This document shows positions 42,540 to 50,554 of a stretch of 50,554 bases of DNA, in pieces. The notes beneath the pieces were generated by a model, which was not told where the DNA came from, searched no databases, and was given only the letters and a program-made list of their open reading frames with translations. A program made the position numbers and the translations under genes. Every line of letters starts with the position of its first letter. Position 1 is the first letter of the stretch. The stretch is from Bacteroidota bacterium (GTDB taxonomy: Bacteria > Bacteroidota > Bacteroidia > Bacteroidales > WCHB1-69). The stretch is taken from the NCBI GenBank assembly GCA_022708105.1, contig JAKIZI010000010.1:1-50554 (forward strand), in the 5' to 3' direction.

Positions 42540-45197
42540 TTAATCTTCTTTTAGATAATTCTTTTTGAAAAATGCTTCGTAGGAAGCTCTTTGATCGACT
42601 TGATTGTAATATGACGTATAATTGGGTGCGGAGATGGCGTAGGAAACAATGGCTTTTGTTTTATGGAACGGGGATAATTTCGCATCCTGAATCAGATTAT
42701 TATAATAGTTCATGGCGGCTTCTTGGTTTTTGAATTTGGCAACCGTCAGGATTTGTTCATTTTGATTGATATAGATACTACTGATATTCAGATTCAGTAA
42801 CCCGTAATAGGTTCGGTTAAATGCAGCGACATCATTTTTTATATCCAAAATAGAGCCGGTAATCTTATGAACGTTTACAATCATGATAACGAAGTGTTGT
42901 TCTTGAGGTGAAATGACAAAAATATCTTGGGGCGTTTTTGTGTCGGGAGTATCGGTTTTCTTGTTTTGTGCGGTAGTGGTTGAATTTGTTGGAGCAGCAC
43001 TACTTGTAGAAAGAAATAATTTTGCCAACCCGGCTACTTCGGTTTTGGGGTAGAGCGTTACAATTCGATACATCTCCTCTTTCAAACTATTTTCTCCTTC
43101 GGTTTGTCCTTTTGCAATGGCACGCAAATAGGAATATTTAGAAGCTAATACCGTATCCGTACAGAGCGGAAGAGCTTCATCCGCAAGGGTGATCGTGCGG
43201 TTCCATTGTTTTGCGGAATATGCCTGATAGGTTTCTTCGTATTTAATCTCCAATGATTTCGCTTGTTCTGCTAATTTTTCATAATATTTGGGATCTTGAA
43301 TCAGCTTGGCATAATCGGTATTTGGGTATTGGCTGAGGATGATATTTTTATAGTCGTCAGATTTAGGATTCCCTAATTTTTGATAATTGAGATAGAGCAA
43401 GTAATAGGAGGGTAGCGTATATTCATGTTTCGGGTAACGTTCGGTCAGCATTTCAAGCATTTGATTTCCTTTTTCATTATCCTTGAGCATATCTAAATAA
43501 ATTAGAGCTGCATTGTAGATTGCTTCTGCTATTTTCCGATTTGAAGTATCTTTAGCTCCTTGTGTCAAAGGCAGATTTTGTAAGTAAAATCCTGGTTTTT
43601 TTGGATCTGTTTCAAATTTTGAGAGGGAATCGCTCTCTTCTTCTGAATTATCGGCCAAGGAAGGATTATTCATTGCTGATAAATCATCAAAAGAGATTTG
43701 TTGTTTGTTGCTGATTCGCCAATTATCTTCGAGCTTTCTTGTTCCCCAACGTTTTAGAAATTCAGTTCGGCCGGAGCTAATCAATCCGGGGTTGTAAAAA
43801 TACCATTTTCCGGTATTGGTATTAGTATTTACGTTTACATTTGCCATTCCTAAAGCATTTTGCAGTGCCAATTCTTTGTCGGCTTCTGCTTTTTTCTTCT
43901 TCTGCTCGGCATCAATATAATCAGCTACCATTTTGTTTACCCATGCGGTACGAGCTGCTGGCGGAAGCGCAGCAATTCTTTGTAAACTGTCTTCAGTTTG
44001 AATAATATTTAGATTGGTAACCAATTCCGTTAAAATTTTATTCTTTTTTATTATTTGGGTATAATTCGGGTAATTTTTGGGAAGAGAAAGTGTTGCTGTG
44101 TCATAATAGGCTTGAGCCTTCACATATTGTTCGTTGTTGAAATAGATATCGGCCAACTTAAGAGAGGAGTATGTTCTCTGATAGTTGTTTTGTGTTGAGG
44201 TACTGACAGATAGAGCCAAATACTTTATTTGTTCAACTTCATTTTCGTCAATGCGGTTAATTTCCGAAATAGCATAATATATTTGATCTCGAAAGTCTTT
44301 ATTTTTCTCTTCTTTGAGCATTTTATTTAACTCTTTCAAAATACTTGCTTTTGAAGAAGGAGAGCCGTCATAGTTACTAGCCAAATGCATTCGCGCATTA
44401 AATTCCATTTCGTAGGAGGGATTTTTTTTGATCACTTTCATGAAATAGTTGTGCGCTTCTGTGGGTTGTTCCATTGTTTCGTACAATTGCCCCAATATAA
44501 AATAAAGCCGTGTTTTAAACTCTTTTTTAGGCTTATTTTTAATTAAATCAAGTATATGGTCGATTGCAACCTGTTTATCACCATTGGGAGCCGTGAGATA
44601 GTATTCTGCTGCTGCCCCATAAAACAATTGGTTTAATTTTTTCGATTTTAATGGATGAATGGCATATTGAGCTTCATTCATTGTACTTTCGGCACGAGGA
44701 AAATAGTTTTGGCGAACAAGCGAACGTGTTAACCAAACCATAGCTTCTTCCTTACAATTTCCAGTTTTATGTGTGGAGATAATATACGAAAAGACGCGTT
44801 GTGCTTGAATATAGTCTTGCTTGTAGAAATAGGCTTTTCCCATCATTAAGTAAGCATCGTCCATCGTTTTAACATACTCTTTTCCTCTAATGAAAATAGA
44901 GTGTTTGTATATGGATTTGGAAGCCTTTTCAATAGCCCGATCGAAAGATGGAACGGCGGAACTGATTTCCTCTTTTGCAGGATAGGGATATATGGGTAAA
45001 AGCGTTGTGTAATTGTCTTTAAGGGATTTTTGGAGTGCTACTTCTCCTGCTTTTAAAGCTTCTCCTCCGTTGAAATTAATATTATAATGGGAAGTGACTG
45101 TATGGTAGGCCCGGTTAATAGGCGTATTTTTTCTTGTAGAACAACCACAAATTAACAATAATATCCCTAAAGGATATAAGAGTAGCTTATGCCTCAT
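42540..45197 (-). CDS. porW: T9SS-associated TPR lipoprotein PorW/SprE
   Basis: PorW (SprE in gliding flavobacteria) is an outer-membrane lipoprotein needed by the type IX secretion system. The 885-residue protein has a signal peptide ending in LLICGC. The signature STRKNTPINRAYHTVTSHYNINFNGGEALKAG follows in two blocks. Then come TPR repeats from about 50 to 500 and a long C-terminal part with LILSQYPNTDYA-type repeats. The frame starts with TTG at 45218. The ATG at 45197 directly precedes the signal peptide and is preferred. The gene is divergent from mazG. A match by N-terminal signature and repeats is good, but a full-length search would settle PorW versus other TPR lipoproteins. Confidence 0.8.
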   Translation of the reverse strand: MRHKLLLYPLGILLLICGCSTRKNTPINRAYHTVTSHYNINFNGGEALKAGEVALQKSLKDNYTTLLPIYPYPAKEEISSAVPSFDRAIEKASKSIYKHSIFIRGKEYVKTMDDAYLMMGKAYFYKQDYIQAQRVFSYIISTHKTGNCKEEAMVWLTRSLVRQNYFPRAESTMNEAQYAIHPLKSKKLNQLFYGAAAEYYLTAPNGDKQVAIDHILDLIKNKPKKEFKTRLYFILGQLYETMEQPTEAHNYFMKVIKKNPSYEMEFNARMHLASNYDGSPSSKASILKELNKMLKEEKNKDFRDQIYYAISEINRIDENEVEQIKYLALSVSTSTQNNYQRTYSSLKLADIYFNNEQYVKAQAYYDTATLSLPKNYPNYTQIIKKNKILTELVTNLNIIQTEDSLQRIAALPPAARTAWVNKMVADYIDAEQKKKKAEADKELALQNALGMANVNVNTNTNTGKWYFYNPGLISSGRTEFLKRWGTRKLEDNWRISNKQQISFDDLSAMNNPSLADNSEEESDSLSKFETDPKKPGFYLQNLPLTQGAKDTSNRKIAEAIYNAALIYLDMLKDNEKGNQMLEMLTERYPKHEYTLPSYYLLYLNYQKLGNPKSDDYKNIILSQYPNTDYAKLIQDPKYYEKLAEQAKSLEIKYEETYQAYSAKQWNRTITLADEALPLCTDTVLASKYSYLRAIAKGQTEGENSLKEEMYRIVTLYPKTEVAGLAKLFLSTSSAAPTNSTTTAQNKKTDTPDTKTPQDIFVISPQEQHFVIMIVNVHKITGSILDIKNDVAAFNRTYYGLLNLNISSIYINQNEQILTVAKFKNQEAAMNYYNNLIQDAKLSPFHKTKAIVSYAISAPNYTSYYNQVDQRASYEAFFKKNYLKED

Positions 45198-45254
45198 GTA
45201 TTTGAACCCGGACTTCAACGTTTTTCTTTTTTTTATTTATAAAAAATGACCCCG

Positions 45255-45262
45255 CAAAGATA
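45255..45262 (-). promoter_or_regulatory. -7 box of porW
   Basis: Minus-strand TATCTTTG fits TAnnTTTG, about 60 bases before the ATG at 45197. It shares the 149-base divergent gap with the mazG promoter. Confidence 0.45.
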
Positions 45263-45313
45263 ACGCATTTTGTTGAATTTTATTTTTTACTTCTATTATT
45301 CGCAAAAAAAAAT

Positions 45314-45321
45314 TATTTTTG
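45314..45321 (+). promoter_or_regulatory. -7 box of the mazG / PorE-like / yqeY operon
   Basis: TATTTTTG fits TAnnTTTG, 26 bases before the mazG ATG. Confidence 0.5.
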
Positions 45322-45346
45322 TAGTCAATTTAAACTTAGAAAAAAG

Positions 45347-46111
45347 ATGAATGATGAAAGATTAACAGCTTTTAAACGCTTGCTCGATATTATGGATGCC
45401 GTGAGGGAAAAGTGCCCGTGGGATAAAAAACAAACTTTTGATAGCTTACGCTATCTTACTATAGAAGAGACTTATGAATTGTCGGATGCAATTCTTGAAA
45501 ACAAATATGATGATGTAGCCAAAGAATTGGGAGATTTGATGTTGCATATTGTCTTTTATGCTAAAATAGGTCAGGAAAAAGATCTTTTTAATATTACAGA
45601 TGTGCTGAACGGAATATCAGAAAAGTTGGTGCGTCGTCATCCTCATATCTTTGGCGATGTTCAAGTGCAGAATGAAGATGATGTGAAAAATAATTGGGAA
45701 CGTATCAAGTTAAAAGAAGGAAATCGGTCTGTTCTAGGTGGAGTTCCACTTTCATTACCGGCAATGGTTAAGGCATATCGGATTCAGGAAAAAGCACGTG
45801 GAATTGGCTTCGATTGGGAGAATACGGAGCAAGTAATGGATAAAGTACAGGAAGAAATTCTTGAATTTTGCCACGAAAAAGAGGTCGGTTCCCCAAAGAT
45901 GGAAGATGAGTTTGGAGACTTGCTTTTTGCGTTGATTAATTTTGCAAGATTTATCAATATTAATCCCGAAGATGCACTTGAAAAAACGAATCGTAAGTTT
46001 ATAAAAAGATTTCAATATATGGAGCAGCAAGCCAAACAACAAAATCGTGCGCTATCTCAAATGTCTATTGATGAAATGGAAGTGTTGTGGCAAGAAGCTA
46101 AAAAGATGTAA
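45347..46111 (+). CDS. mazG: Nucleoside triphosphate pyrophosphohydrolase MazG
   Basis: MazG hydrolyses NTPs and dNTPs to the monophosphate and pyrophosphate and cleans damaged or excess nucleotides. The 254-residue protein has the two-domain MazG layout. In the first domain the metal ligands are in EETYEL (near 40-45) and in ELGDLMLH (Glu60, Asp63). The second repeats EEILEFCHE and FGDLLFAL. It begins a plus-strand operon with a PorE-like gene (37 bases on) and yqeY. Confidence 0.95.
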   Translation: MNDERLTAFKRLLDIMDAVREKCPWDKKQTFDSLRYLTIEETYELSDAILENKYDDVAKELGDLMLHIVFYAKIGQEKDLFNITDVLNGISEKLVRRHPHIFGDVQVQNEDDVKNNWERIKLKEGNRSVLGGVPLSLPAMVKAYRIQEKARGIGFDWENTEQVMDKVQEEILEFCHEKEVGSPKMEDEFGDLLFALINFARFININPEDALEKTNRKFIKRFQYMEQQAKQQNRALSQMSIDEMEVLWQEAKKM

Positions 46112-46148
46112 ATTTTCTATTGATTATAATTTAATTTGAATACTGAAA

Positions 46149-48098
46149 ATGATTAAAAAAAGTGCTCATTTAATGTTGGTAGTACTTATGCTGCTGTTTG
46201 TTTTTCCGGGGATAGCTCAGAAGAAGAATATTAAAAAAATTGAACAGTTGTGTGATAAGACGATGAAATATATAAACAAGCAAGATTATGAAAAAGCGTC
46301 TAAATACGTGAATCAAATCTTTGCTATTGATAGTAATTATGCCAAAGCGTACGTTCTCCAAGGAGATATTTATTCCTTGACATTGGATGCTGAGAAATCT
46401 GCAGATGCATATAATAAAGCCATTCGTCTGAACGAAAAACCAAAACCGATGCTCTATTATGTTGCAGCCGAAGAAGAGATGAAGTGCGGACGTTATGAAT
46501 CGGCCAAACAAAATTATGAAAATTATCTCAATAGCTATACAACCGTACCTCCTTTGGTGAATGAAGTAGGAAAACAGCTTGTTAATTGTGAGTTTAGCAT
46601 AACAGAAATAACAAATCCCATGAAATTTTCTCCGATAAATATGGGTAATGCAATTAATTCGGAGTGGGACGAATATTTACCTACGGTTACTGCTGATGAA
46701 GAAGAACTTATCATTACGGTTCGTCGGCCTCGGGATCATAATACGGTCTGTGCATTATGTGCTACGGAAGAAGATTTTTATAGCAGTGTGAAAGTGAATG
46801 GAGTTTGGGAAATGCGTCAGCCCTTGGGAGCTCCTATTAATTCGAGTTATAACGAAGGGGCTCAATGCATCTCTCCGGATGGTCGTTTCCTTTTTTATAC
46901 TCTTTGTAATACCGATTTTGGATACGGAAGTTGCGATCTTTATTGGGCAAAGAGAATCGGAGACCGATGGGGAAGAGCCAGAAACTTTGATCCTCCTGTA
47001 AATACTAAATTTTGGGAATCACAACCGACCATTGCTCCGGATGGAAAAACTATCTATTTTGCTTCTAATAGACCCGGTGGAGAAGGTGGTATTGATATTT
47101 GGAAAACAGAGATGCTTGAAGAAGGTGTTTTTTCTAATCCCGAAAATTTAGGTAAAACCATTAATACAAAGTATGATGAAACTGCCCCTTTTATCCATGC
47201 AGACGGAAGAACACTCTATTTTGTGTCTGATGGTCATCCCGGCTTCGGCGGCAGAGATCTCTTTTTCTCAACACTCGCACCAAATAATACATGGCAAGAA
47301 CCTGTCAATTTAGGGACTCCCATTAATACACCCGATGATGAAATCAATATTGTAATTAATGCGTCCGGAACTACCGGTTATTTCTCTTCGGATACAGAAG
47401 GTGGCTTCGGAGGACAGGATATCTATTCGTTTGAACTTGATGAACGTATCCGCCCGATTCCGGTTACCTACATGAAAGGAATTGTTCAGGATGCGGTTTC
47501 CTTGAAACCATTAGAAACAACCATTGAATTGATAGATTTGGAACGAAATCAGGTGATTACTTCGACTATATCAGACCCCATGACCGGAGAGTTTTTGGCT
47601 TGTATTCTTACCGGAACCAATGTAATGATGAATGTTTCTCATCCTTATTATCCATTCTATTCCGAAAATTTTCAAATAGAAAAATCTTATTCGGAACCGG
47701 AACCCTATGTAAAAAATATATTGCTCAAAAAACCTGAAATCGGAACTACATTTGTGCTCCGAAATATCTTTTTTGATTTTGATAAAAGCGATCTTTTACC
47801 GGCTTCTTTTGTGGAATTGGATAATCTCATTGACTATTTGCGAAAAAATCGTGCAATTGTTGTAGAAATCGGTGGACATACCGACAATCAAGGAAGTCCT
47901 GAATATAATGATAAACTTTCATTAGAACGTGCAAAGTCTGTGTATGATTTTTTGATTAAAAAAGGAGTCGCTCCCGAGCGCTTGTCATATAAAGGATACG
48001 GAGAACGTTTTCCTGTTGAAAGTAATGATAATGAAGTCGGCAGAGCTGCAAATCGCAGGACAGAATTTAAAATTATAGGATATCAAACCATAGAATAA
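46149..48098 (+). CDS. OmpA-family protein with TPR and beta-propeller (PorE-like)
   Basis: This 649-residue protein has a signal peptide (LVVLMLLFVFPGIAQ). Three TPR repeats follow (about 30-130), then a PD40/WD40-like propeller (about 155-430, with PTIAPDGKTIYFASNRPGG and FIHADGRTLYFVSDG), and a carboxypeptidase-regulatory-like segment (about 435-520). A C-terminal OmpA domain (about 535-645, FFDFDKSDLLP, HTDNQGS, RAANRRTEF) should bind peptidoglycan. This domain order is that of PorE, the T9SS protein linked to the cell wall in Porphyromonas. The lipobox Cys of PorE is absent here, and Bacteroidota carry several proteins with this order, so the symbol is withheld. Confidence 0.82.
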   Translation: MIKKSAHLMLVVLMLLFVFPGIAQKKNIKKIEQLCDKTMKYINKQDYEKASKYVNQIFAIDSNYAKAYVLQGDIYSLTLDAEKSADAYNKAIRLNEKPKPMLYYVAAEEEMKCGRYESAKQNYENYLNSYTTVPPLVNEVGKQLVNCEFSITEITNPMKFSPINMGNAINSEWDEYLPTVTADEEELIITVRRPRDHNTVCALCATEEDFYSSVKVNGVWEMRQPLGAPINSSYNEGAQCISPDGRFLFYTLCNTDFGYGSCDLYWAKRIGDRWGRARNFDPPVNTKFWESQPTIAPDGKTIYFASNRPGGEGGIDIWKTEMLEEGVFSNPENLGKTINTKYDETAPFIHADGRTLYFVSDGHPGFGGRDLFFSTLAPNNTWQEPVNLGTPINTPDDEINIVINASGTTGYFSSDTEGGFGGQDIYSFELDERIRPIPVTYMKGIVQDAVSLKPLETTIELIDLERNQVITSTISDPMTGEFLACILTGTNVMMNVSHPYYPFYSENFQIEKSYSEPEPYVKNILLKKPEIGTTFVLRNIFFDFDKSDLLPASFVELDNLIDYLRKNRAIVVEIGGHTDNQGSPEYNDKLSLERAKSVYDFLIKKGVAPERLSYKGYGERFPVESNDNEVGRAANRRTEFKIIGYQTIE

Positions 48099-48111
48099 AG
48101 GAGAGTTCAAT

Positions 48112-48558
48112 ATGAGTTTAGAAGAAATTATCAATGAAGATCTTAAAAAGGCAATGTTGGCCAGAGATCATGAAAAATTAAATGCACTACGAGCTGTGAA
48201 AGCTGCAATTTTATTGCTGAAAACTGAAAAAAATGCAGGAGAAATTACTCCTGAAATTGAAATGAAACTCTTGCAACGTTTGGTTAAGCAACGAAAAGAA
48301 TCCGCTGAGATCTATAAAACTCAGAATAGAGAAGATCTTTACGCGGAAGAAATTGCTCAGATGAAGGTGCTTGAGGCTTATTTACCAGCTCAATTATCAC
48401 ATGAGGAGATTGAGAAAACTGTGAAACAGATAATGGAAGAGCATGAAGTTAGCTCAATCAAAGATATGGGCAAATTGATGGGGCTTACTACAAAAGCATT
48501 AGCAGGAAAAGCAGACAATAAAGTGATTTCGGAAATTGTAAGAAGTCTGCTTGCTTAA
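48112..48558 (+). CDS. yqeY: GatB/YqeY-domain protein
   Basis: This 148-residue protein matches YqeY: MSLEEIINEDLKKAMLARD at the start, LNALRAVKAAI, and the end MGKLMGLTTKALAGKADNK. The family is related to the tail of the GatB amidotransferase subunit and may bind tRNA, but its cellular role is not established. It starts 13 bases after the PorE-like gene and ends the operon. It converges on dxs, 20 bases from its stop, with no recognisable terminator. Confidence 0.93.
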   Translation: MSLEEIINEDLKKAMLARDHEKLNALRAVKAAILLLKTEKNAGEITPEIEMKLLQRLVKQRKESAEIYKTQNREDLYAEEIAQMKVLEAYLPAQLSHEEIEKTVKQIMEEHEVSSIKDMGKLMGLTTKALAGKADNKVISEIVRSLLA

Positions 48559-48578
48559 TTTAGGGTTCTCTTTTCAAT

Positions 48579-50480
48579 TTAGCTTTGGCGTTGTCGGATG
48601 ATGAAATCGGCAATTCCTTGTGCATCAAATCCAAATTTTCGATATAAGTTCGGAAGGTCGCCATGCTCGACAAAGAGGTCAGGAATGGCAATAGGTCTTA
48701 TTTGATTGGAGTAATGGTGAAGAACCAAAAAATCGGAAACAGCTGAAAATAAGCCTCCCTTCACGGTTCCATCTTCTATGGTAATTAATAATGGATGCTC
48801 CTTGACTATTGTATGAAGAAGATCTTCATCTAAAGGTTTTAAAAATTGAATATCCACATGGGTTGGATCAATTCCCTGTTTATTCAGTAGAGAGATTGCT
48901 TCTGTGACGTGATTTCCTATAGGACCTAATGAAAGAATCGCGATTTCTTTACCCGAATGCAACAGATTGGCTTTGCCAATAGGAAGAGTTTTGAATTCTG
49001 TTTGACGGGTTTGACCGAGAACACCATTCCCTCTCGGATAACGAATGGCAAAAGGATTTTTTTGATTTAAATATGCTGTATATAGGAGATTCTCTAAAGC
49101 ATCTTCATTGAGCGGAGATGCAATAATCATATTGGGAATCGCCCGTAAAAAGGCCAAATCAAAAATTCCTTGGTGGGTGGCTCCGTCTTCTCCGACCAAT
49201 CCTCCACGGTCAATGCAAAAAATGACAGGCAATTCCTGCAAAGCCACATCGTGGATTATTTGATCATAACCTCGCTGTAAAAAGGATGAATAGATATTGC
49301 AAAAAGGAATATATCCTTTGGTGGCTAATCCTGCCGCAAAGGTAACCGCATGTTGTTCTGCAATTCCAACATCAAAAACGCGTTCCGGAAAAACTTTTTG
49401 CATGATGGAAAGAGAGCTGCCGGTCATCATAGCCGGAGTTATTCCAATCACTTTCGGGTCTTTTTTGGCAAGCGTTAAGATGGTATTTCCAAAGACATCC
49501 TGATATTTCATAGAACTATTAGGCGTGTCTGCTTTGATAAGCTCCCCGGTATCAGGATCAAACTTGCCCGGTGCATGATAGGTGGTTTGATCTTTTTCGG
49601 CCAATGAAAGGCCTCTTCCTTTAATGGTAATTACATGAAGTAACTTGGGGCCCGGAATATCTTTTAATTGTTGTAATAACTTTACCAAATAGAGCACATC
49701 ATGTCCGTTAGCCGGACCGAAATATCGAAAGCCCAAACTTTGAAACAGGTTACTCCCCCGAAGCATATAACCCTTAAGAACATTCCCGGTTTTACTGAGA
49801 AAATTGATAAACTTATTACTTTCGTTTTTATGAAAAGTAAACAGATTCCATAATCTGTTTTTAAATCGATTGTAAGAAGGAGAAGTCGTAATATTGAGCA
49901 AATATCTGCTCATGGCACCGACGTTTTTATCGATGGCAATTTTATTGTCATTTAATACGATGAGCACATTGGCATTGCTTGCACCGGCGTGATTCATTGC
50001 TTCAAAAGCCATTCCTCCGCCGATAGCTCCATCTCCAATGACTGCAATATGGTTTTCTTTATTATTTCCGGAAAGTTTATCGGCAATAGCCATCCCTAAT
50101 ATGGCCGAAATAGAGGTGGATGAATGACCGGTTCCGAAAGAATCATATTCACTTTCGTCCATTCTTGGAAATCCGCAAATTCCACCGAATCGTCGGTTGG
50201 TTTCAAACATATCTTTTCGTCCCGTAATAATTTTATGGCAGTAAGCCTGGTGTCCGACGTCCCATACCAATTTGTCGGTGGGTGTGTCGAAAACGTAGTG
50301 TAAGGCGACAGTCAATTCAACGGTACCCAAACTGGAACCCAAATGTCCGGGATTTTCAGCAGTCTTCGCAATGATGAAATCCCGCAATTCCTCACATAGT
50401 TGCGGAAGCTGTGAGGGAGTCAATTTCTTTAAATCTTCCGGAAATTGAATATTATTGAGAAGTTGATATATTTTTTCCAT
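48579..50480 (-). CDS. dxs: 1-deoxy-D-xylulose-5-phosphate synthase
   Basis: DXS joins pyruvate and glyceraldehyde-3-phosphate, the first step of the MEP isoprenoid pathway, using thiamine diphosphate and Mg2+. The 633-residue protein has His46 in GHLGSS, His77 in VGHQAY, the ThDP/Mg motif GDGAIGGG (149-156) and a TK-like transketolase core. The Glu in DVGIAEQHAVTFAAGL and the DRGGLVGEDGATHQG loop follow. Length is typical. It has its own -7 box and lies behind a terminator, so it is transcribed separately from whatever lies past 50.55 kb. Confidence 0.97.
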   Translation of the reverse strand: MEKIYQLLNNIQFPEDLKKLTPSQLPQLCEELRDFIIAKTAENPGHLGSSLGTVELTVALHYVFDTPTDKLVWDVGHQAYCHKIITGRKDMFETNRRFGGICGFPRMDESEYDSFGTGHSSTSISAILGMAIADKLSGNNKENHIAVIGDGAIGGGMAFEAMNHAGASNANVLIVLNDNKIAIDKNVGAMSRYLLNITTSPSYNRFKNRLWNLFTFHKNESNKFINFLSKTGNVLKGYMLRGSNLFQSLGFRYFGPANGHDVLYLVKLLQQLKDIPGPKLLHVITIKGRGLSLAEKDQTTYHAPGKFDPDTGELIKADTPNSSMKYQDVFGNTILTLAKKDPKVIGITPAMMTGSSLSIMQKVFPERVFDVGIAEQHAVTFAAGLATKGYIPFCNIYSSFLQRGYDQIIHDVALQELPVIFCIDRGGLVGEDGATHQGIFDLAFLRAIPNMIIASPLNEDALENLLYTAYLNQKNPFAIRYPRGNGVLGQTRQTEFKTLPIGKANLLHSGKEIAILSLGPIGNHVTEAISLLNKQGIDPTHVDIQFLKPLDEDLLHTIVKEHPLLITIEDGTVKGGLFSAVSDFLVLHHYSNQIRPIAIPDLFVEHGDLPNLYRKFGFDAQGIADFIIRQRQS

Positions 50481-50488
50481 TTCAATTG

Positions 50489-50496
50489 CAAAAATA
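50489..50496 (-). promoter_or_regulatory. -7 box of dxs
   Basis: Minus-strand TATTTTTG fits TAnnTTTG, 8 bases upstream of the ATG. A TTG at 50521-50523 is 24 bases further upstream, rather wide for a -33 element. Confidence 0.45.
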
Positions 50497-50497
50497 C

Positions 50498-50538
50498 TAA
50501 AAAAAAAAGAGATTAATCATCAAGGACAATTAATCTCT
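50498..50538 (-). terminator. Terminator of an off-window minus-strand gene
   Basis: A perfect 10-bp stem (50508-50517 with 50529-50538) surrounds an 11-base loop and is followed by ten T on the minus strand. It ends just before the dxs promoter and must belong to a gene beyond the window. Confidence 0.6.
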
Positions 50539-50554
50539 ATTGAAGTTATAGAAG

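Overview
The window looks like chromosome from an AT-rich member of the Bacteroidota, most likely Bacteroidales-like. Four things point there. The promoter -7 boxes fit TAnnTTTG and there are few Shine-Dalgarno-like sites. The gene order acpP-fabF-rnc is typical of the phylum. Secreted proteins carry type IX secretion (T9SS) C-terminal domains. Several families are largely restricted to the phylum (PorW/SprE, a PorE-like OmpA protein, Omp28-like lipoprotein). No species can be named from the sequence alone.

Layout. 1-186 is the C-terminal end of a tyrosine recombinase cut by the window edge. 0.4-5.1 kb holds dnaK, upp and an OmpA/TPR lipoprotein, all on the minus strand. A tRNA-Thr(CGU) with its terminator follows at 5.5 kb. 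5.6-17.7 kb is a long minus-strand block for lipids and envelope: two paralogous long-chain acyl-CoA synthetases, a TMTC-like TPR membrane protein, acpP-fabF-rnc, and serS followed by an outer-membrane-type protein and the Kdo transferase gene. 17.8-23.2 kb holds two tandem paralogous T9SS type B cargo proteins with CUB, FN3 and PKD-like domains. 23.4-28.8 kb holds an alpha/beta hydrolase, a tlpA/beta-barrel/Omp28-like redox operon, a tiny lipoprotein and meaB. 29.0-34.9 kb holds a T9SS type A serine hydrolase, an EFR1-type flavodoxin-ferredoxin, an M28 peptidase, a MoxR ATPase and a SurA-like isomerase.

35.0-38.0 kb is the only clearly accessory region. Three small stand-alone genes (SAM methyltransferase, DUF1801 protein, membrane-anchored VOC protein) and a broken small secreted ORF are separated by attC-like or palindromic intergenic DNA. 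The segment is bracketed by two inverted copies of a GC-rich repeat of about 155 bp. A third full copy lies at 28.8 kb and a fragment at 5.3 kb. The repeat family and the cassette-like island are the best candidates here for something undescribed.

38.0-50.5 kb returns to core genes: nspC, a large beta-propeller/outer-membrane barrel protein with a degenerate peptidase-like N-terminus, the T9SS lipoprotein PorW/SprE, a plus-strand mazG / PorE-like / yqeY operon, and dxs. T9SS components (PorW/SprE, PorE-like) and T9SS cargo (three proteins) occur in the same window. Several convergent gene pairs are separated by only 3-21 bases. Starts were moved downstream of the longest reading frame for ten genes, where promoters, signal peptides or upstream genes argue for it.
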